From Tomocerus qinae (lineage: Eukaryota; Arthropoda; Collembola; Entomobryomorpha; Tomoceridae), in contig CM034548.1 in NCBI GenBank assembly GCA_020055645.1, positions 39,424,296 through 39,488,295 of the forward strand: a stretch of 64,000 nucleotides of DNA, read 5' to 3'. The translations under genes and the position numbers were made by a program. The notes below the pieces were generated by a model. The model made no database searches. It saw nothing but the letters and a program-made list of their open reading frames with translations, and was not told where the DNA came from. This document shows, in pieces, positions 13,201 to 27,112 of the stretch; within the stretch, counting starts at the first letter, position 1, and every line of letters starts with the position of its first letter.

Positions 13201-16200
13201 ATCCAAGTTCAGCGGGATTTGTATTGGAGTAGGTATAAAAGATACATACGGTGAGTTGTTGTGGATTTTGGGTATTTTGCATGAGACAGTAGAGTATATA
13301 GGAGAGGAGTGTTGAGGAGTTATAAAACTGATTTGTTGAAACAAGTGAGAGAATTTCCTGTGGAAATCAAGTGAGAAGCAAAGCGGAGTTAAGCAATGCA
13401 ACTAATCGAATTGAGGACCCGACAGTCTCTCTGACGATTAGTCTTGTCTGTCTCGCCAGCTAAAATCTTCTTCCATGTATCTTGCGATACTGTGATTTGT
13501 GAAGTTGGTTGATGAGAAGGAAAGGAGCAAACATTTGAGTGGAGTGTAGAACACTGCCCCATTAGTAGCACATTACATTAAATTAAGCTCGCTTGAATTA
13601 AGTTACTACTTGCTACAATCGTTTAAGTGACGAAGACAGACAAGAGAGTGAAATTCAGTCCAACTTATCTTGGTCGTTGTTGGAAGAATCTCTACCTTTC
13701 TCACCCACAATTAGCTACGTCACTGCTGCGTGTAGCTTCATTTATCTGTAGCAGTATCGCATAATATTATTAGGTAGACAGAGTGACTACAGGCGGAGAG
13801 ACAGATTGTTGTTTGTCATATATTTACTTGTCTTGGGTGTATTAACTACAATAACTTCACAGTTGAGTGCAAAAGACAAAATACACAGAATTAGTAGGGT
13901 AAATAGCGGAGTGAGCTCATTCCGGTCTAATTTGTATACCTGATACTTTGGTTGACATTTGAACATTTACACGACGACTCTACTTCTCCGGCTCTCAATT
14001 AGTCTCCAGTCAACTCAACTTCGGTATGTTGATTGACTAGCGCAAGTCCTCATTCACTTCGCCTTCCAAACTCAATTTATATTGCGGAAACTTTATTTCG
14101 GTCTCCCTGAACTACAGATACTATATAAACTAGTTGTGTAGATGTAACTGATACCAGTTATTCAGACACTAGCAACAATTACAGAATACTTAACCATAGA
14201 TACTTCTACTGCTAACTGCATTAACTGCTATACACACAAAGTGTAACATCTCTTCTCTTGACTTTATGCCTTCGTGAGCTCAGCTTCCTATTTAATATTG
14301 GCGGAAAGTAAACTAATTCACAATATTGCTCTGCCCTACTTACTCTCATATTGTCACAGGAAAACCTTTCTGCTCGATGCAAATTTGATTTGTGTAGTAT
14401 GTTTGATGTCGTTGAGAGTGCACAGACACATTCACCGAGTTAAAGTCAAACAAAACCATTTCTCCGACTTTTCACATTACATACTACGATTAGCCAACTT
14501 AATCTAATGTATTTACTACTCCGCTAGAATCAGAGCACATTCTTTGGGACAACGGCTCCTTTGTATATTTACACTTATCATTATCACATCCAACCACTTC
14601 ACTAATTTCTCTATAATACCAACGCAGCCCCGGCAACGCTTTATTACTCCTGAACTACTAATTGTGTAGTGTAGTGTAAAGTGTTTAATTAACTATCGAA
14701 ATAAGGACTATACAAAGTGTATAATCACATATTCATATTTACATATACCAAAAACTAATATAAATCACTCAAAATCCCGTTTTTAACTTTATGAATATTA
14801 TATTGACCCATGTACTTAAAACGGACTCTTATAAGTGAATTAGCGATAAACTAAACCACAAATTATATTCTATCTTATTAGGGAGTGAAATTATCATTCG
14901 GTATACGCTTAAAAACTGAACTATTACATTGCGTTTGAAGGACTTCTTAATATTTTGACAGAGTGTAACTTTTAGAAAGTTGGACAATAAAATAATATAT
15001 CGAGACTTTAGAAATTAATATACCCAATTAAAAATTGAAACTTGAACTGAAACTACTACGTAATTAAAAGTTACTCTAAAATTTTGAAAAATTCAGACAG
15101 AAAGCCTGCATGTACTTGTATTTTACGGGCTATGTTGCCTTTCTACTTTTTTGTCTGTAGAAACTCTGTGATGTGAGTATTTACTTGCTGTGCATTTTTA
15201 TTTTAAGCAACCACGTTATGTGCTGCTGTAAACATTTACTCTGAAAGTATTGACTGTTTGTGTGTGAAAGTGATGGCATAGAGTCAATTTAGTCGGAGTT
15301 TACTGAAAGTGTTAACAATAATAATATGATATCCAATTCAACGAGTAATTAATAAGAGTAGAAGCAAAAGACAGCGTAGGAAGTGATCTTTGAAGAAACG
15401 CTAAAGTAAGATTATATGATGATTTCACATTAGCTTTCTATTGTTATGTGAAAAGGAAGATCTACTGTTGTAGCTGCAATAGAGTAGCAGTCAGATTCTA
15501 CGCATTTATTCAGAAATTGTGGTACTTGTTAAGTTGGTGCAGTGCAGTGAGTCTGTCCATGTACTAGTGCTATAGGCTATTTTTCCGCTTTACTGTCCTC
15601 GGACGTAGGAAAGAGATTTCTACAGATCCGATCTTTTTCCTCTTCCTTCCATTCTTATCTGAAGAAAAAACTAAATAGGTTGTTTTTAAAGAAATTACAT
15701 CATCAGTACTTCTGGTGAACTCCTCCGCATTATCTGCAGTTTACGGACTGGCAAAATATCTTCTATTCTCACGTGAGTCCATCCATTTAATTATGTTTAT
15801 CAAATGCATTACACACAATTCTACATAATTTAATGTAAAATTTTAACATGTAGCATAAGCACTTAAAGATTTAAATTAGATTTCCTTTTGACTGGAAATA
15901 AACATTATGATGAGATAATATTATGTTAAGTAACATTAATAATCTATATTTATCAAGAATTCATACTGTTCAAGGTTTAGATAAGGAATTATTGCTACAA
16001 GTTTCAGCGGTGACAGATCGTTGTTATATTAGGAAATGGCAGACCGAGTTCTTTATGGCTTCTTCAATTTGCTATTAGGTATCTCCCTAAAGTATAGAAC
16101 AGTAAAGTATTTATTGTCGCAGCTGGATTCCGTGGCAAGTAAACAGAATCCAGACTAGCAAAACGTATGGAATGATATAAAAAGAAAGTCAAGTTGAGTG

Positions 16201-17249
16201 AGTTGCGTTTTGGATAGTCAGTTTGCTGATTGCTTTCTGCCATTGTTGTCTCTTTAGTAGAGCACTTCATTATTTCCGTATCTCCACCCACGCCTAATAT
16301 TTACTCAGACAAAGCATTACATGCATTTGTAAGAATTGAGTGTGTATGATTTAATCCACTATGAACCATTTATAAGGTAATTACTAACCAAGGCTCTGCA
16401 TCTCCTAGAATTAGGTTTAAATATTGCTTAGCTAAAATTTTGGATTAATTTATAATCTTTGGGGAAATCGTCGAGTTTTTATTCCGGATATTTGGTATCG
16501 AATACTTAAACAGCAGTCAAGGAGTTGTACACTTTAAGATGAAGTTGATATGATACATTTTTTTGTGTCTGCTTACGTAATATTGAGATAGAGTATATCA
16601 AGTGCGGTACGTATAGGTACTGTAATAGTTTTGTAGCTGCAGTTCTTTGCTTGTTTACAGAAAAAAGAGAAGTATTCACTTTCAAGTATTTTCTTTGTCG
16701 TGATATTCCGGTTGTGTGTTCGTTCGTACATTATCGTAGTGTACAGTTGTCGTGGAGTTGTGTAGCATGAAATCAGACTAGAGAACAGAGCAGAAACTGT
16801 TGTAAATATTTAGGTTCATGTGATGTGGAATGGTGTGAATGTGTGAATGCTGCGGCAAGTCGTTGAGCGCAGAAGTGTTAGTATTTCTACGTCAAAAGAA
16901 ATGAAGTCTACTCAAGTGAACCAAACTACACAGTTTGCATTCTATTCTATATTTAGTATAAAAAATACTGTATTTCTCCAATTTGTCTCAGTCAAAAACT
17001 CTTGCCATGCAGATATATTGTTAAATCCAGCTGGCTTGCTAAATGATGTGCATTTTGTTGCCATTTTTTGCATTCATTTGTAATTTATACGGTTTCTTCA
17101 GTATTTATTGATTCTTTACCCATTCATCCTTAATCTACCATTTACAGAGACTTTAATTATTCTGTGGCTATTGTTTTATTACAAAATGCTTAAGTGCATT
17201 TAAATTTCCTTTTTACAAATTCTGATGTCTATGGACACTACTTGTGCAT

Positions 17250-17464
17250 ATTTGCATTTTACTTTGGATCAAAAGAAGATAAGTTTAGTCAGTGTAGGAT
17301 TTCATTCGCATATTTGCGCATTCAAATTTCAGCTTTTAATTCCCCTAGTACAGTACACTAACGATAAAGCCAGAAAAGCACCGATAAAAGTTATGTGGTA
17401 CTTCACTTCTGTGAAGCTAATGCAAATGTACCTAAGTAATAATCACGACGATGTATATGCAAAT
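17250..17464. promoter_or_regulatory. Candidate enhancer: cluster of POU octamer words
   Basis: Three perfect octamers lie within 215 bases. One is in the orientation ATTTGCAT (17250-17257) and two are ATGCAAAT (17420-17427 and 17457-17464). A one-mismatch form lies at about 17312. The octamer is the established binding word of POU-domain transcription factors. Clustering of this density is more than I expect in AT-rich DNA, although an AT-rich background favours such words. Function is inferred only. Confidence 0.3.
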
Positions 17465-18049
17465 ATTTATTATACCTCTGCTGCCTGTGTATGCACTTGC
17501 AATATGCACTTAAACATTAGTGCCCACATCACGACATGAAGGAAATTAAACAAGCCATAAAACATGAGCAAGAATTTTATGTAACGGTAAAATGATCTCT
17601 GTGAACAATGGAAATTATTTGGCAAACGTTAATCCACTCTTTGCTTTATATGTTTCTCAAAAATATATACATAAGTATTGGTCAATTAGAGTCGTAAATA
17701 ATATCCAACTGCGCAACGGATAAATTACTACCGACTTGTCGGCAAAATCTTTGAAACATAAAATCCATACGAGTAGTATAGGTCAACATTTTTTGTTTGA
17801 AATGTTTGTGACTTTTTGCAATCAAGTGACATGTGTTATAAAACTCTTTAAAAATAACAGTTGAAATGCAGACAATTAAACAAAAAGAATCATTGAAAAA
17901 AACTGAAGAGATTGTTAGCTAATATGCGTCACCACAAATGCTATTCATTATTCTTGTATTGTTGAATTGTTTTTAAAATGCATGAATATGTGCACATCTT
18001 GTGTACACAAAAGTGCTAAGAGAAATGACACGAATTGAAGTGATAATCA

Positions 18050-20250
18050 TTAATGTGGTATATCTAAGAGAGTTGGATCTAAGGTGAGCTTAGGATTGTG
18101 TGGAGCCGTTAAAGTTGTACGATAAGCGTAAGGGCTTCTGGAGATGGTAATAGGAATACTTAAGAGAATTGGCACATTCCCTGGTTGAGAGAGTAGTTTT
18201 TGGATGGGATGCAATGTGTGTGTGTAATTTGATAAGCGTAATGTAGTGTATGCACAATTCATCTGGTTGTTGAGTATATGGATGGATATAATGTATGCCT
18301 AGACATTAGAGTCATTTTGCAATTAGTTAAAGTTGCATTATTATTGGAGAGTGAGAGAGGGAAAGCGAAATGAGGAGATGATGGAGGAATGTTTTCCTAT
18401 GTTTGTGCGATCGAGTCTGTCTGTGGCTACCTAAATAGTATGTATATATAAAAACGGAGTTGAAGGATGTTTGTGGGAGGGTGTTTTAGGTGAAGCATGA
18501 CTACTCCGTTGCACTTGGTTTCCTTGGGTATGCATATGAATGAATATGTAATTTCGGGTGAGATATTCTGTAGTCGTAGTAAGTAAGTACTTAAATTGGA
18601 GTAAGCTATAGATAAGTGAGAATGTTCTTGTTGGGGCAGAGAGATGAGATGTATAAGTAGCATGTGAGTTTAGTAATGTAAGTTGTAAGTAGGTACATAG
18701 ATATGTGTGCTCTCTCTGGCTGGCTGTAGTTGATTTTGGTAAAAGGAAGTCAGGAAGAAAATAGTCACTCAGTCACTCACTCAGTCAGATCACTAGTGCT
18801 TGTTAGGTATGTGTGTGTAGGTATGTTGAGGAGTACTAATAGATTCATCGTCTTTCGTCAGGCATGCTTGGCTACATCAGGAAAGGACTAGGACAAACGG
18901 AAAAATGCTTAAGTATGTATGGGATGGTGTACTTGAGTTGGTGCAAGGGAGATAATGCTAATATTACTACAAATAGGAACTTAAGCTAACGACGATAAGT
19001 CTTAAGTTGGTTGTTGGAGCCCGACCGAGTGAACAGAGATTCTTATGAAAAACAGAGATTGAAGAGGGGAAGTAAGTAAGTAAGTTGTGTGGAAGAAGAA
19101 GACACTCTGTATCTGTATGTGTGTGTATATATGCATGTATGTGTAAGTAGTAAAAGGAGGCAGGCTGAAGACAAGTCTTCTTGATGCGATGTGATGTGAG
19201 AAGCGTGAACAAGAACTTTGCCTTTACTCGACTATGTAAAATCATGAATGTTTTTATTGGTAGCAGATGTCTTTTCTTAAGTGTATTTTTGGATCACACT
19301 AGTGTTCGTGATTTTTCCGAGCATCTTCTCTTTGTGACGTGATTTATTCCTGGGCTTCGCATGGCGATAACTAGACTCTAAACAATTCACTTCTCTGTCT
19401 GTGCGAAAATTAGGAAGACTCTATGTAGTGCTCTCCTAATCCTCACTAACTAAGTAAAGGGAGGGAGGGAGTAAGTTGTAACGGACTGAAAGACAACTCC
19501 ACGTAACTTTGTTCTTAACATAGACATCAGTGTATACAGACAGATAGTCATTCAGTGCCGCTTTCCTTCAGCCGTCTCCTGAAAAAATGTTCCTCCGTAG
19601 CTGTGCTCATCTTGTATACAAATAGGTACATTAGCCACTGTATACACAAATACTAATAGATGTACTCACTGATCTGCGGATGAAATCCATGGACAAGTCC
19701 CTCCTGTGTCTTCTCCGAAGTGTACTTCTCAAGAGTAATCCATACATACATCCTACAAACTCGCAGACACACTCTTACAAATAGATAATAAATGAACACC
19801 CTTGTCTGCTCTGGTTATTTTTTTCGAGCGAGCGTGTGTTCTGTATCTATCTATCTCCAACTCTAACAATCAGCTACTTATGCTTCCATCTCCTCCATTA
19901 TTCCTCTAAGGTCACACCAGAGAGTAGTCCACAAAATGCAAAGAATGTTTTTTCTTTCTCTCTTCACTTCACTTGACTTACAATTAGCTCCCACTCTTCT
20001 AAAAGGTGAGCACACACAAACCCGAACAAGTCCATCCATGTCCAAAAGCATTTCTAGTACTACGTACAACCCCAAGTCTGTCTCCCGAGGAGAACTCCAA
20101 CCAAGACAGTCAATATGTCGCTCTATATACTTTATTTACAACTTCCACTCAACTCTGAGAACAAGTCGGTCTTTTTTCTACCGTATTATTTTTCTTAGCC
20201 CTTCCTCACTCAACTCAATATTCTTCTGTTCTGTATTTTACTAAGCGATG
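18050..20250. other. Strand-skewed pair: G-rich block then C-rich block
   Basis: On the + strand, 18050-19250 has few C and many G; for example 18361-18480 has several times more G than C by direct reading. From about 19460 to 20250 the balance reverses, with C-rich, G-poor pyrimidine sequence. The switch region near 19290-19450 is of higher complexity and higher GC. A short AAGT tandem lies at 19070-19085. No gene is seen. The apparent frames on the C-rich strand are composition artefacts rich in Ser, Leu, His, Thr and Pro. Confidence 0.6.
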
Positions 20251-20800
20251 AAAGATTCTCCGTCAACAGCAGCCTATTAAACCATAGCTAGAATATCTCC
20301 ATGTATATTTTGATATGTTTTGGCATGTTACGCTTTTAAAGGCAAACCGAATTTTCCTTGTGTTAGCCAAAGATCAGATATACATCAGATAAATATCTCT
20401 AGTGTCGTTCAGTTATCTTTAACGGCTCCTCGTACCTTCGTGTGCCTTCCACTCATTTCCGTAGTCGACTCAAATTTTTCCATGTACCATTTCCTCTCTT
20501 GTCAACAAAAACGACGACTATTTTTAGTTTCCTGTATTAATCCGTCAACATGTATTTATAACCTGCCAACAGTAGTAAGTATCTGATACACAACATGTTC
20601 CAGTAAAATATTTAACTGTTGGTACTTATACTTATAACTACTGAAGCATTGTTGAAATTTTAGGAATCATTAATATTATTACATTTATTTTGGCTTTATT
20701 ATTTTGTTCTTATTGATTTTTATCCTTAACTTACCTGAAATCATTTCGAATTGATATAAGAAAGCTTTTTTAACTGAGTTGAATGCTTGTGATAGCACTT

Positions 20801-22600
20801 GCTAATTGAGTAGAGCTTGAAATTTAATAAATATTCCATGGGTTCATTTGGAATTGATGGTGAGGAACGACGGAGATGCCTCCCATTTTATTGCAGCTTG
20901 CTCCCATTTCTAAATGCATACATAAACAATGAATAAGCAATGCGTGTTAGTAAGTTTATGCATTTATGTACAGATGGAATTATATATTCGTCTACTCAAT
21001 AAAGATAAAAATAATGCTAGTTTTTATGACTTTCTTAGTCTGTTGCACTCATTTGCATTGTGTAACTCTTCAGCCCAGCAGTATTTGCATGTTCATCATT
21101 AGCACCTTGACTCCTGAGTATATACAGCTTTATTAAGTGATGACTTGCAAAAGGCATTTGCACCAAATTGCCGCATTGCTGTGTCGAATATAGATATTAA
21201 CATATTCTATACTAAATGTGCTCCACATACATTTAGTGGATGTAAGGTAGACATGCTAAGAAACGCTAATTGTTTATAAGTAGCAAGGAAAATTAGCATT
21301 TATGAACAGAAAACATTACTGTGAAAGTTTAAATAAATGATCAAGTACAAGTAAACTGTGCATTTCACATTACAATAATGTATTCAAACATTATTATTCG
21401 TCTTCATTAAATAAATTAGCCATATAGGAACTCAACCATTTTTGTTTTTACTGCAATATGTAAATAAAATGGACAGTAAAGTATGCCTTATGAAAATGTG
21501 TTTTTGCTTAGGTTTTAATTTGCCTAAACGCTGTAATGTGCATTTCTTGTAAAGCACGACTAGCTGATGTTTGCGTTATCCTCGTTGCTTAACGTGTGAT
21601 AAATTTTAAACAAGGTTCAAAGCTAAATGGGCTATTGGATTTGACACAATAGGATGTAACAGCTTCGATGACACTAATACCTAGCACTCTGAGCGTAAAT
21701 CGCATTATCGCACCCACTCAGCTCGAATTAGCGATGTATTGTGACTTGGGAAGGGTTGCCCTTTGAAACTCGTTGTACTTGTGCTTGTGACAAAGGGAAC
21801 TCGAGAGAATCATGTTGGATTGAATGAGATCCGCGGCGCTCCCGTCGGTTTGTTTGCTAAAACGACCAGAGCCTCGGAAGTGGCATCTAAATGTAATGTG
21901 AGAATGCTATAGACTCAAAACCAAAGCAATATAATAGAAACAAGCACATGAAATCATAGTACGCTGCTTTAGTTTACTAACTATCTTCCTTTTGTATATC
22001 GTTGTTCGTATCTATTCTTGTCGGCTTTCTCCATGATAAGCCTCTATACTCGATCTATGATGATGCTCCACTCGAACTCCCCATTAGCATAATAATCAAC
22101 AGTATAGATCAACTCTTATAATACCACTTATTCTATACATGTAATATAGGTACTCACTTTTATTCTTTACAATACTCCAAATAAGCAATAGATTTGTTAT
22201 TTCCTTGCTTAAACTTCCAGTTTTGTTGGACATCAATGCAGTCCGAGTTCACGGTTACTGACAGCTTATGGGAATGAGTCTAGTTTTATTTAGAGAGAAT
22301 TTTCCGCATGAGCAACTCTTTCATGCACAAATAGGGTTATGGAAAAAACAAGGGTGACCGTGTGGGAATTGTACCATTGGGTTCTACTCACATCTCTTGT
22401 GATGATTGTAAAAATCTGGTTTAATCTTTCGCCTCAGAGGGTTAAGTTAGACAAGATAACGCCTGTCTTGTTCTATTAATGGCCAAATGACCATCTGAAT
22501 TTGTGAACATTGACATGGAAGCAACGGCCATGTAATTGTCTATTTGATTAGCGTCCAGTATTCCAATCACTAATCGCCTATATATTATATTTCATTTTGT
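20801..22600. other. Unskewed, high-complexity non-coding stretch
   Basis: This stretch differs from its flanks. It lacks the strand-skewed blocks and simple repeats, and uses many TGCAT, ATGCAT and TTTGCA words. Two perfect ATTTGCAT octamers lie at 21051-21058 and 21083-21090, with a one-mismatch octamer at 21155-21162. Around 21650-21900 the sequence becomes GC-richer and non-repetitive, without an open frame flanked by splice sites. It has the look of a conserved regulatory region in a developmental gene, which is inference from texture alone. Confidence 0.3.
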
Positions 22601-25456
22601 ATACAGTAAAAATGTCCAGTGTGGCTATTGACTCCATTTCATGTAGGTTTAGCAACTTTTACATGAGCTTTAGTTTACAAGTTATATTATATTAAAATCA
22701 TTCCTAATCAAACATTCCTAAGTTTGGGCGTTCCTAAGTAGTGATTATTCTTTAATTAACACGTTTTTGAGATGCAACTGTCTTATTAAACTTCTATTTA
22801 CTCATATTTGTCTATAGTGGAGTATCTAAGTATACAATGTACCTGTATTCGCTAACAATTGTCTTTTAAGCAGGCGCATAATTTGTATTTCACATTAGTA
22901 TTCGATGATGGTAGCACTTATGAACAAATTTATTTGTTGTATTAGGAAATTAACGTTAGACATTATGCTACGCTATATTTGTGATAGCAAAGTGTATTTG
23001 TTCTTACAAATATGTAGCACATTGATAGCAATGGCCCAAAATTATTAAAATCTGTTTTTCTTTAAGTACTAGGCGAGGCAAGGCCTATGTTTGAATATAA
23101 TCTCAATTGTGTATGTCCATAATTGATTAAGAGAATGGAAGAAGAGAAAGGGCATACACATAGCATGTATACTAACTATATATGTATTTAATTAAGCTGG
23201 ATAAATGTCACTTTTGAGTTAAGACATTCCGGTTGCTGTGCAATGTACACCAGCTTAGTGTAGAGAGAGTGTATGGTTGAGAGTTATGCAAGGAAGGACA
23301 CTGAATGGAGTATCATAGTTATCTATATACGGAAAAGGTGGTGATGTGTCTATTTTATTGTTGGTTGGACTGAGGATAAGGCAAAGTTTAGATTATAAGA
23401 CTTTGGCATGTCATGCAATGTTAAAGGTCTGTGATGTTGAGTTGAATGGTGAGTTTGTCGGTGCAACTCCGTAAAAAGAAAAGTAGTGTTTGTACACTCG
23501 ACAGTGTGTCTGTTTTTGTGGAGATAGTCAGTTGAGTTGGGCATAGGCATCTGAACAGTCGATAACAGTTCTCTGTCAGATAACTTTTTCTGACGGTTCG
23601 TCCGTGCTCTATACCTATAAGCACAAACACAGAAACCTACTCGAGTTGTTTGGACAATTCCTTTCATTTTATACTTAACTCACTGGCTTGTATCTTTCTC
23701 TATTGAATACTCGGTACTTATCGCTAGGGTTTGCTTCTACAGTTTATCGTACGTGTAAGTAACCTTATGAGTGCTAAATAACATCTATAGACAGACACAC
23801 ATTACATTATTGCATCGAATTGATTGGTGTATCAGCAGGTGAGGTTACAAAAGACATGGATGATATGGCTTGTATAGAGGACATTCTCCTATATAATACT
23901 GCTTTTAGTAGTTTGGACACATTTGTGTGTCGAATTGCCATATTATACTCTGTATATAGCTGCTACATAGATAGATGTATATAATATGTAAAAGTATCTC
24001 TGCCGGCAGTTCTGCTACTTGGGTAAGGAAGTGTAACTGAAGTAGATATTGCATGTTTGTGCTCCATTCTTCAGTTCCCTCACAAAATCAGTTAAATGTA
24101 AGAAGGATGGATAGTGGTCCGTGGTAAAAACCCGGCATGCGATGCAATGGTAGGATTCCATGCCATGTCAAATTACTTCGGAGCTAGAGGCAGTCTTCTT
24201 GTTCTGTTGGCGTGATCGAACGGACCGGCCCTCTGATGGTTTGTTTGAGGTAGTTTTCCTGACGCTACATAATAAGTGCAGTTCACATTCAATCCTGCTA
24301 ACGGGGAACCTACAGCTTAGGTCATGCTCATGTTCAAGACGCTCAGGTGCCTATGCAATTTTTTCTTTTCGAATCTCCTTTCTCCTCACACTTCCATTCA
24401 ACTCAAACACACAATGATATGCGACAACCCAATGTAATCCAATACTACACAAAAATGTAAGCTCTGTAACTCTACTCCCTAAGCCCTACAACCAGTACTT
24501 ATATGTAGGGGACTGATATATCACTTATTCTGTGTAGTCTGTTATAGTAGAAGTTGCATGCGAACTTTAATAATATTATCCTAAAGAACGTAGCCCTACA
24601 GCATTTAAAGTCACTGTTTTGAAACTTGAGACTTATTTGTTTTCTATGTAGTGGTTTAGGTGGTAAATAATTCATTCTTTGTACTACTCGAACATTTGTA
24701 AATGTTAATAATAAATGAAGGCATGTCTGTTGCATTTCATTATTATCATTAACCCTTTTATAGTAATTTCTAAGACATGCATTATTCTAAAACATAGTAA
24801 TTTGAAACTATGTAGTATCAAGTTGTGTTATGATGATGCTAAACTAAATAATTTTCTTTATATCAGCTAATATTTTGCATACATATAGAGGATGAAATTG
24901 AAGTCAACACTAACTAATTGTAAATATTTCAATGAAAATTTAGGTAAGTTTAGAGGAATTTTATTTTAGAGGGGTATGAGGAGGTTTTGTAGTAAAAGTA
25001 AGTAAACAAAATAAAGTATAGTTGACTGCTCTGTTATTTGAATTACTACGTGAACGTGGTATATATAGTATTATGTGATATGAGTGACGGATGAAATGTG
25101 TATTATTGTAGATGGTTTTGTGTGGTGTTGGCTGGTATGGAAAAGTATTACACAGTGGTATTGTGCTCAGTCAGTCTGTCAGTGTCAGCTTAGCCTTGTT
25201 TGTTGCCCTTCCATGGCATTATTCTGTATAATGTAAGTATTATTATGGGATTTGGTAATGTTATAGACTGTGTCGTAAAAGGCAGTGAGAGTGAGTCAAA
25301 GCGTAAGAAAAAGTGTGAGAGAAGAGCGGAAGCCGAAGGTATGAAATGAGCTATGGATGGATGTTAAACTGGAAGAGAAATTGTTCAATAAAGTAGAGGG
25401 GGAAATAGAATGGCCGGATACATTTCACACGCTGAAGTTATTATTGACGCCCTGGT

Positions 25457-25498
25457 AAACCGGCACAATGATGAAAATGCCATTGTGCCCTTCGGTTT
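25457..25498. repeat. Bulged GC-containing hairpin
   Basis: Arms of six plus eight bases pair: AAACCG then GCACAATG on the left, and CATTGTGC then CGGTTT on the right. The right arm has a four-base bulge (25489-25492) and the loop is ten bases. It is followed by a T run. In bacteria this would look like a terminator. Here it sits in animal non-coding DNA and is more likely a transposon relic or a chance structure. Confidence 0.65.
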
Positions 25499-27085
25499 TT
25501 TTCGCTGTGTGCCACTGCCATGCCATGCCGATGCCAACACCCTTACTTGAATTATACAGAAAGAATAGTCTGATCTGTCACTCTACTTACTTACTTTGTA
25601 CTTATCTATAAGCTTTAGACTTCCAACTCAATTCCAAAGCCCTACAGGAAGAGAATTATACAACCTCACCGGGCAATATTGATATTGAGCTACTATTATG
25701 GAGTTTGCAAATGCACTGTGACATTGTGTCATGAGATGGACTCTATAGTGTTTCCCCATTCTCCTAATAATAGCATCTTGCTTTTAAGTAGTCCCTAGTA
25801 TTTATTTCCTATGGATATTTATGAGTGACTATGACTTCCCGTCCCGGCCTTCGTCACCCCATAACAATACAATAGCCCACTCTATACTTTCCTCTCTGTC
25901 GCATGGCATTCATTTTTTTCCCTGGACTGACTTCTACTCTACACACACAAGAATCTATATCCCATTGACAATTTAACTTGGGGATGCCCTTTGGCCATTT
26001 CGGGATTTGGACCTACACAATAAATGCCGTATGACGCTCCCACATTACTACTACATGCTCTAAACACAAATAATAACAGGCTATCATAGATCAGAGAATT
26101 TAACGTATGACTTGCATCCCACTCGTCCATGCCATTTACTTGTTTTCTTTATCATGCATCACCATCGGATCAAACCCTGTCATTCAGATACACGTATGTG
26201 CTTACGCACTGCACCATGACATGACCTGTGCACATAAATAATTAATATCTACACTCTATTCTTCGGGAAAGGTATAATCTCCTACTGGTCACCGCTAAAT
26301 GCCGTCCTCATAAATGTATGGATAAGGATCATAAAGGAAAGTGAATACTTATGAGCCAGACCATTGTTGGATTGGCGTGTGTATCTTTAGTAAAGTAGCA
26401 TCCCTGTCACTTTTAATCTTTCCATTGTCACAACATATTGCACAACACACCTCAGGAACTCTACTTCGAGTGCTCCTAAATGGGTAAGGAGTAAGAAAGG
26501 TCGATAGCTTACATTTACACTATATCTACTCACGAGTTTAGTTAGAAGCTAAATTATTGCTCTAATAGAATGCATTTTTGTTACAATTATGGTGCGAAAC
26601 TGATACACATTCAGCAGAAGCTACTACTTATTACACACGTATAGTAATTAAAAATTGCCACTGTAATTTAGGTATTATTTGTGAGATACTCCTAAACTTA
26701 TCATTACAAATTTTTGCGATTGTAAACACAAAGTGATGTACTTTATGATGATAAGACCATACGAGCGATATTCTTTCAAGGCAATGTGCTGTGTAATATT
26801 GATCTCTTATAGTAATATTGACGTTAATGTATAGATACATGGACAATTTTTGCTGTTATTTACTTAGAACATGATGTGTGTGCAATAGAAATGAAATCAA
26901 TGGTACTTTCGCCAGTATAACTTTTGTAACTCGATACATCTTATATACTCGACTATTAGTGTCTGTGTTCACATAAAGAGAGTTTAGAGTGAGTGCTCCT
27001 CATAAATAGAGAGGAAAAGCGAAACCATTCCTGATTTATAATGATGACAAAATGAGGTGACTAGCTCTCTGTGATAAATCAGAAG

Positions 27086-27112
27086 GGCCATTACTTGTAT
27101 TGGGTAATGGCC
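27086..27112. repeat. Small inverted repeat
   Basis: Perfect nine-base arms, GGCCATTAC and GTAATGGCC, flank a nine-base loop. Outside them TCTGTG (27068-27073) and CACAGA (27113-27118) are also complementary, suggesting an interrupted longer fold. Confidence 0.6.

Larger units (their letters stand above)
1..20800. other. Non-coding region, left part
   Basis: I find no coding region that I can support on either strand. Open frames are short, AT-rich in codon content, and show neither family similarity that I recognise nor linked splice sites. The stretch is mostly unique AT-rich sequence. It is interrupted by G-rich/C-poor blocks (about 2240-2760, 5200-5450, 10740-11500, 18050-19250) and C-rich/G-poor blocks (about 4320-4900, 5560-6130, 11755-11930, 19460-20250). 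Short stretches such as 11495-11620 and 16680-16900 are richer in GC and could be untranslated exons or regulatory DNA, but nothing proves this. The likeliest reading is intron or upstream intergenic DNA of the gene at the right end. Confidence 0.55.
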
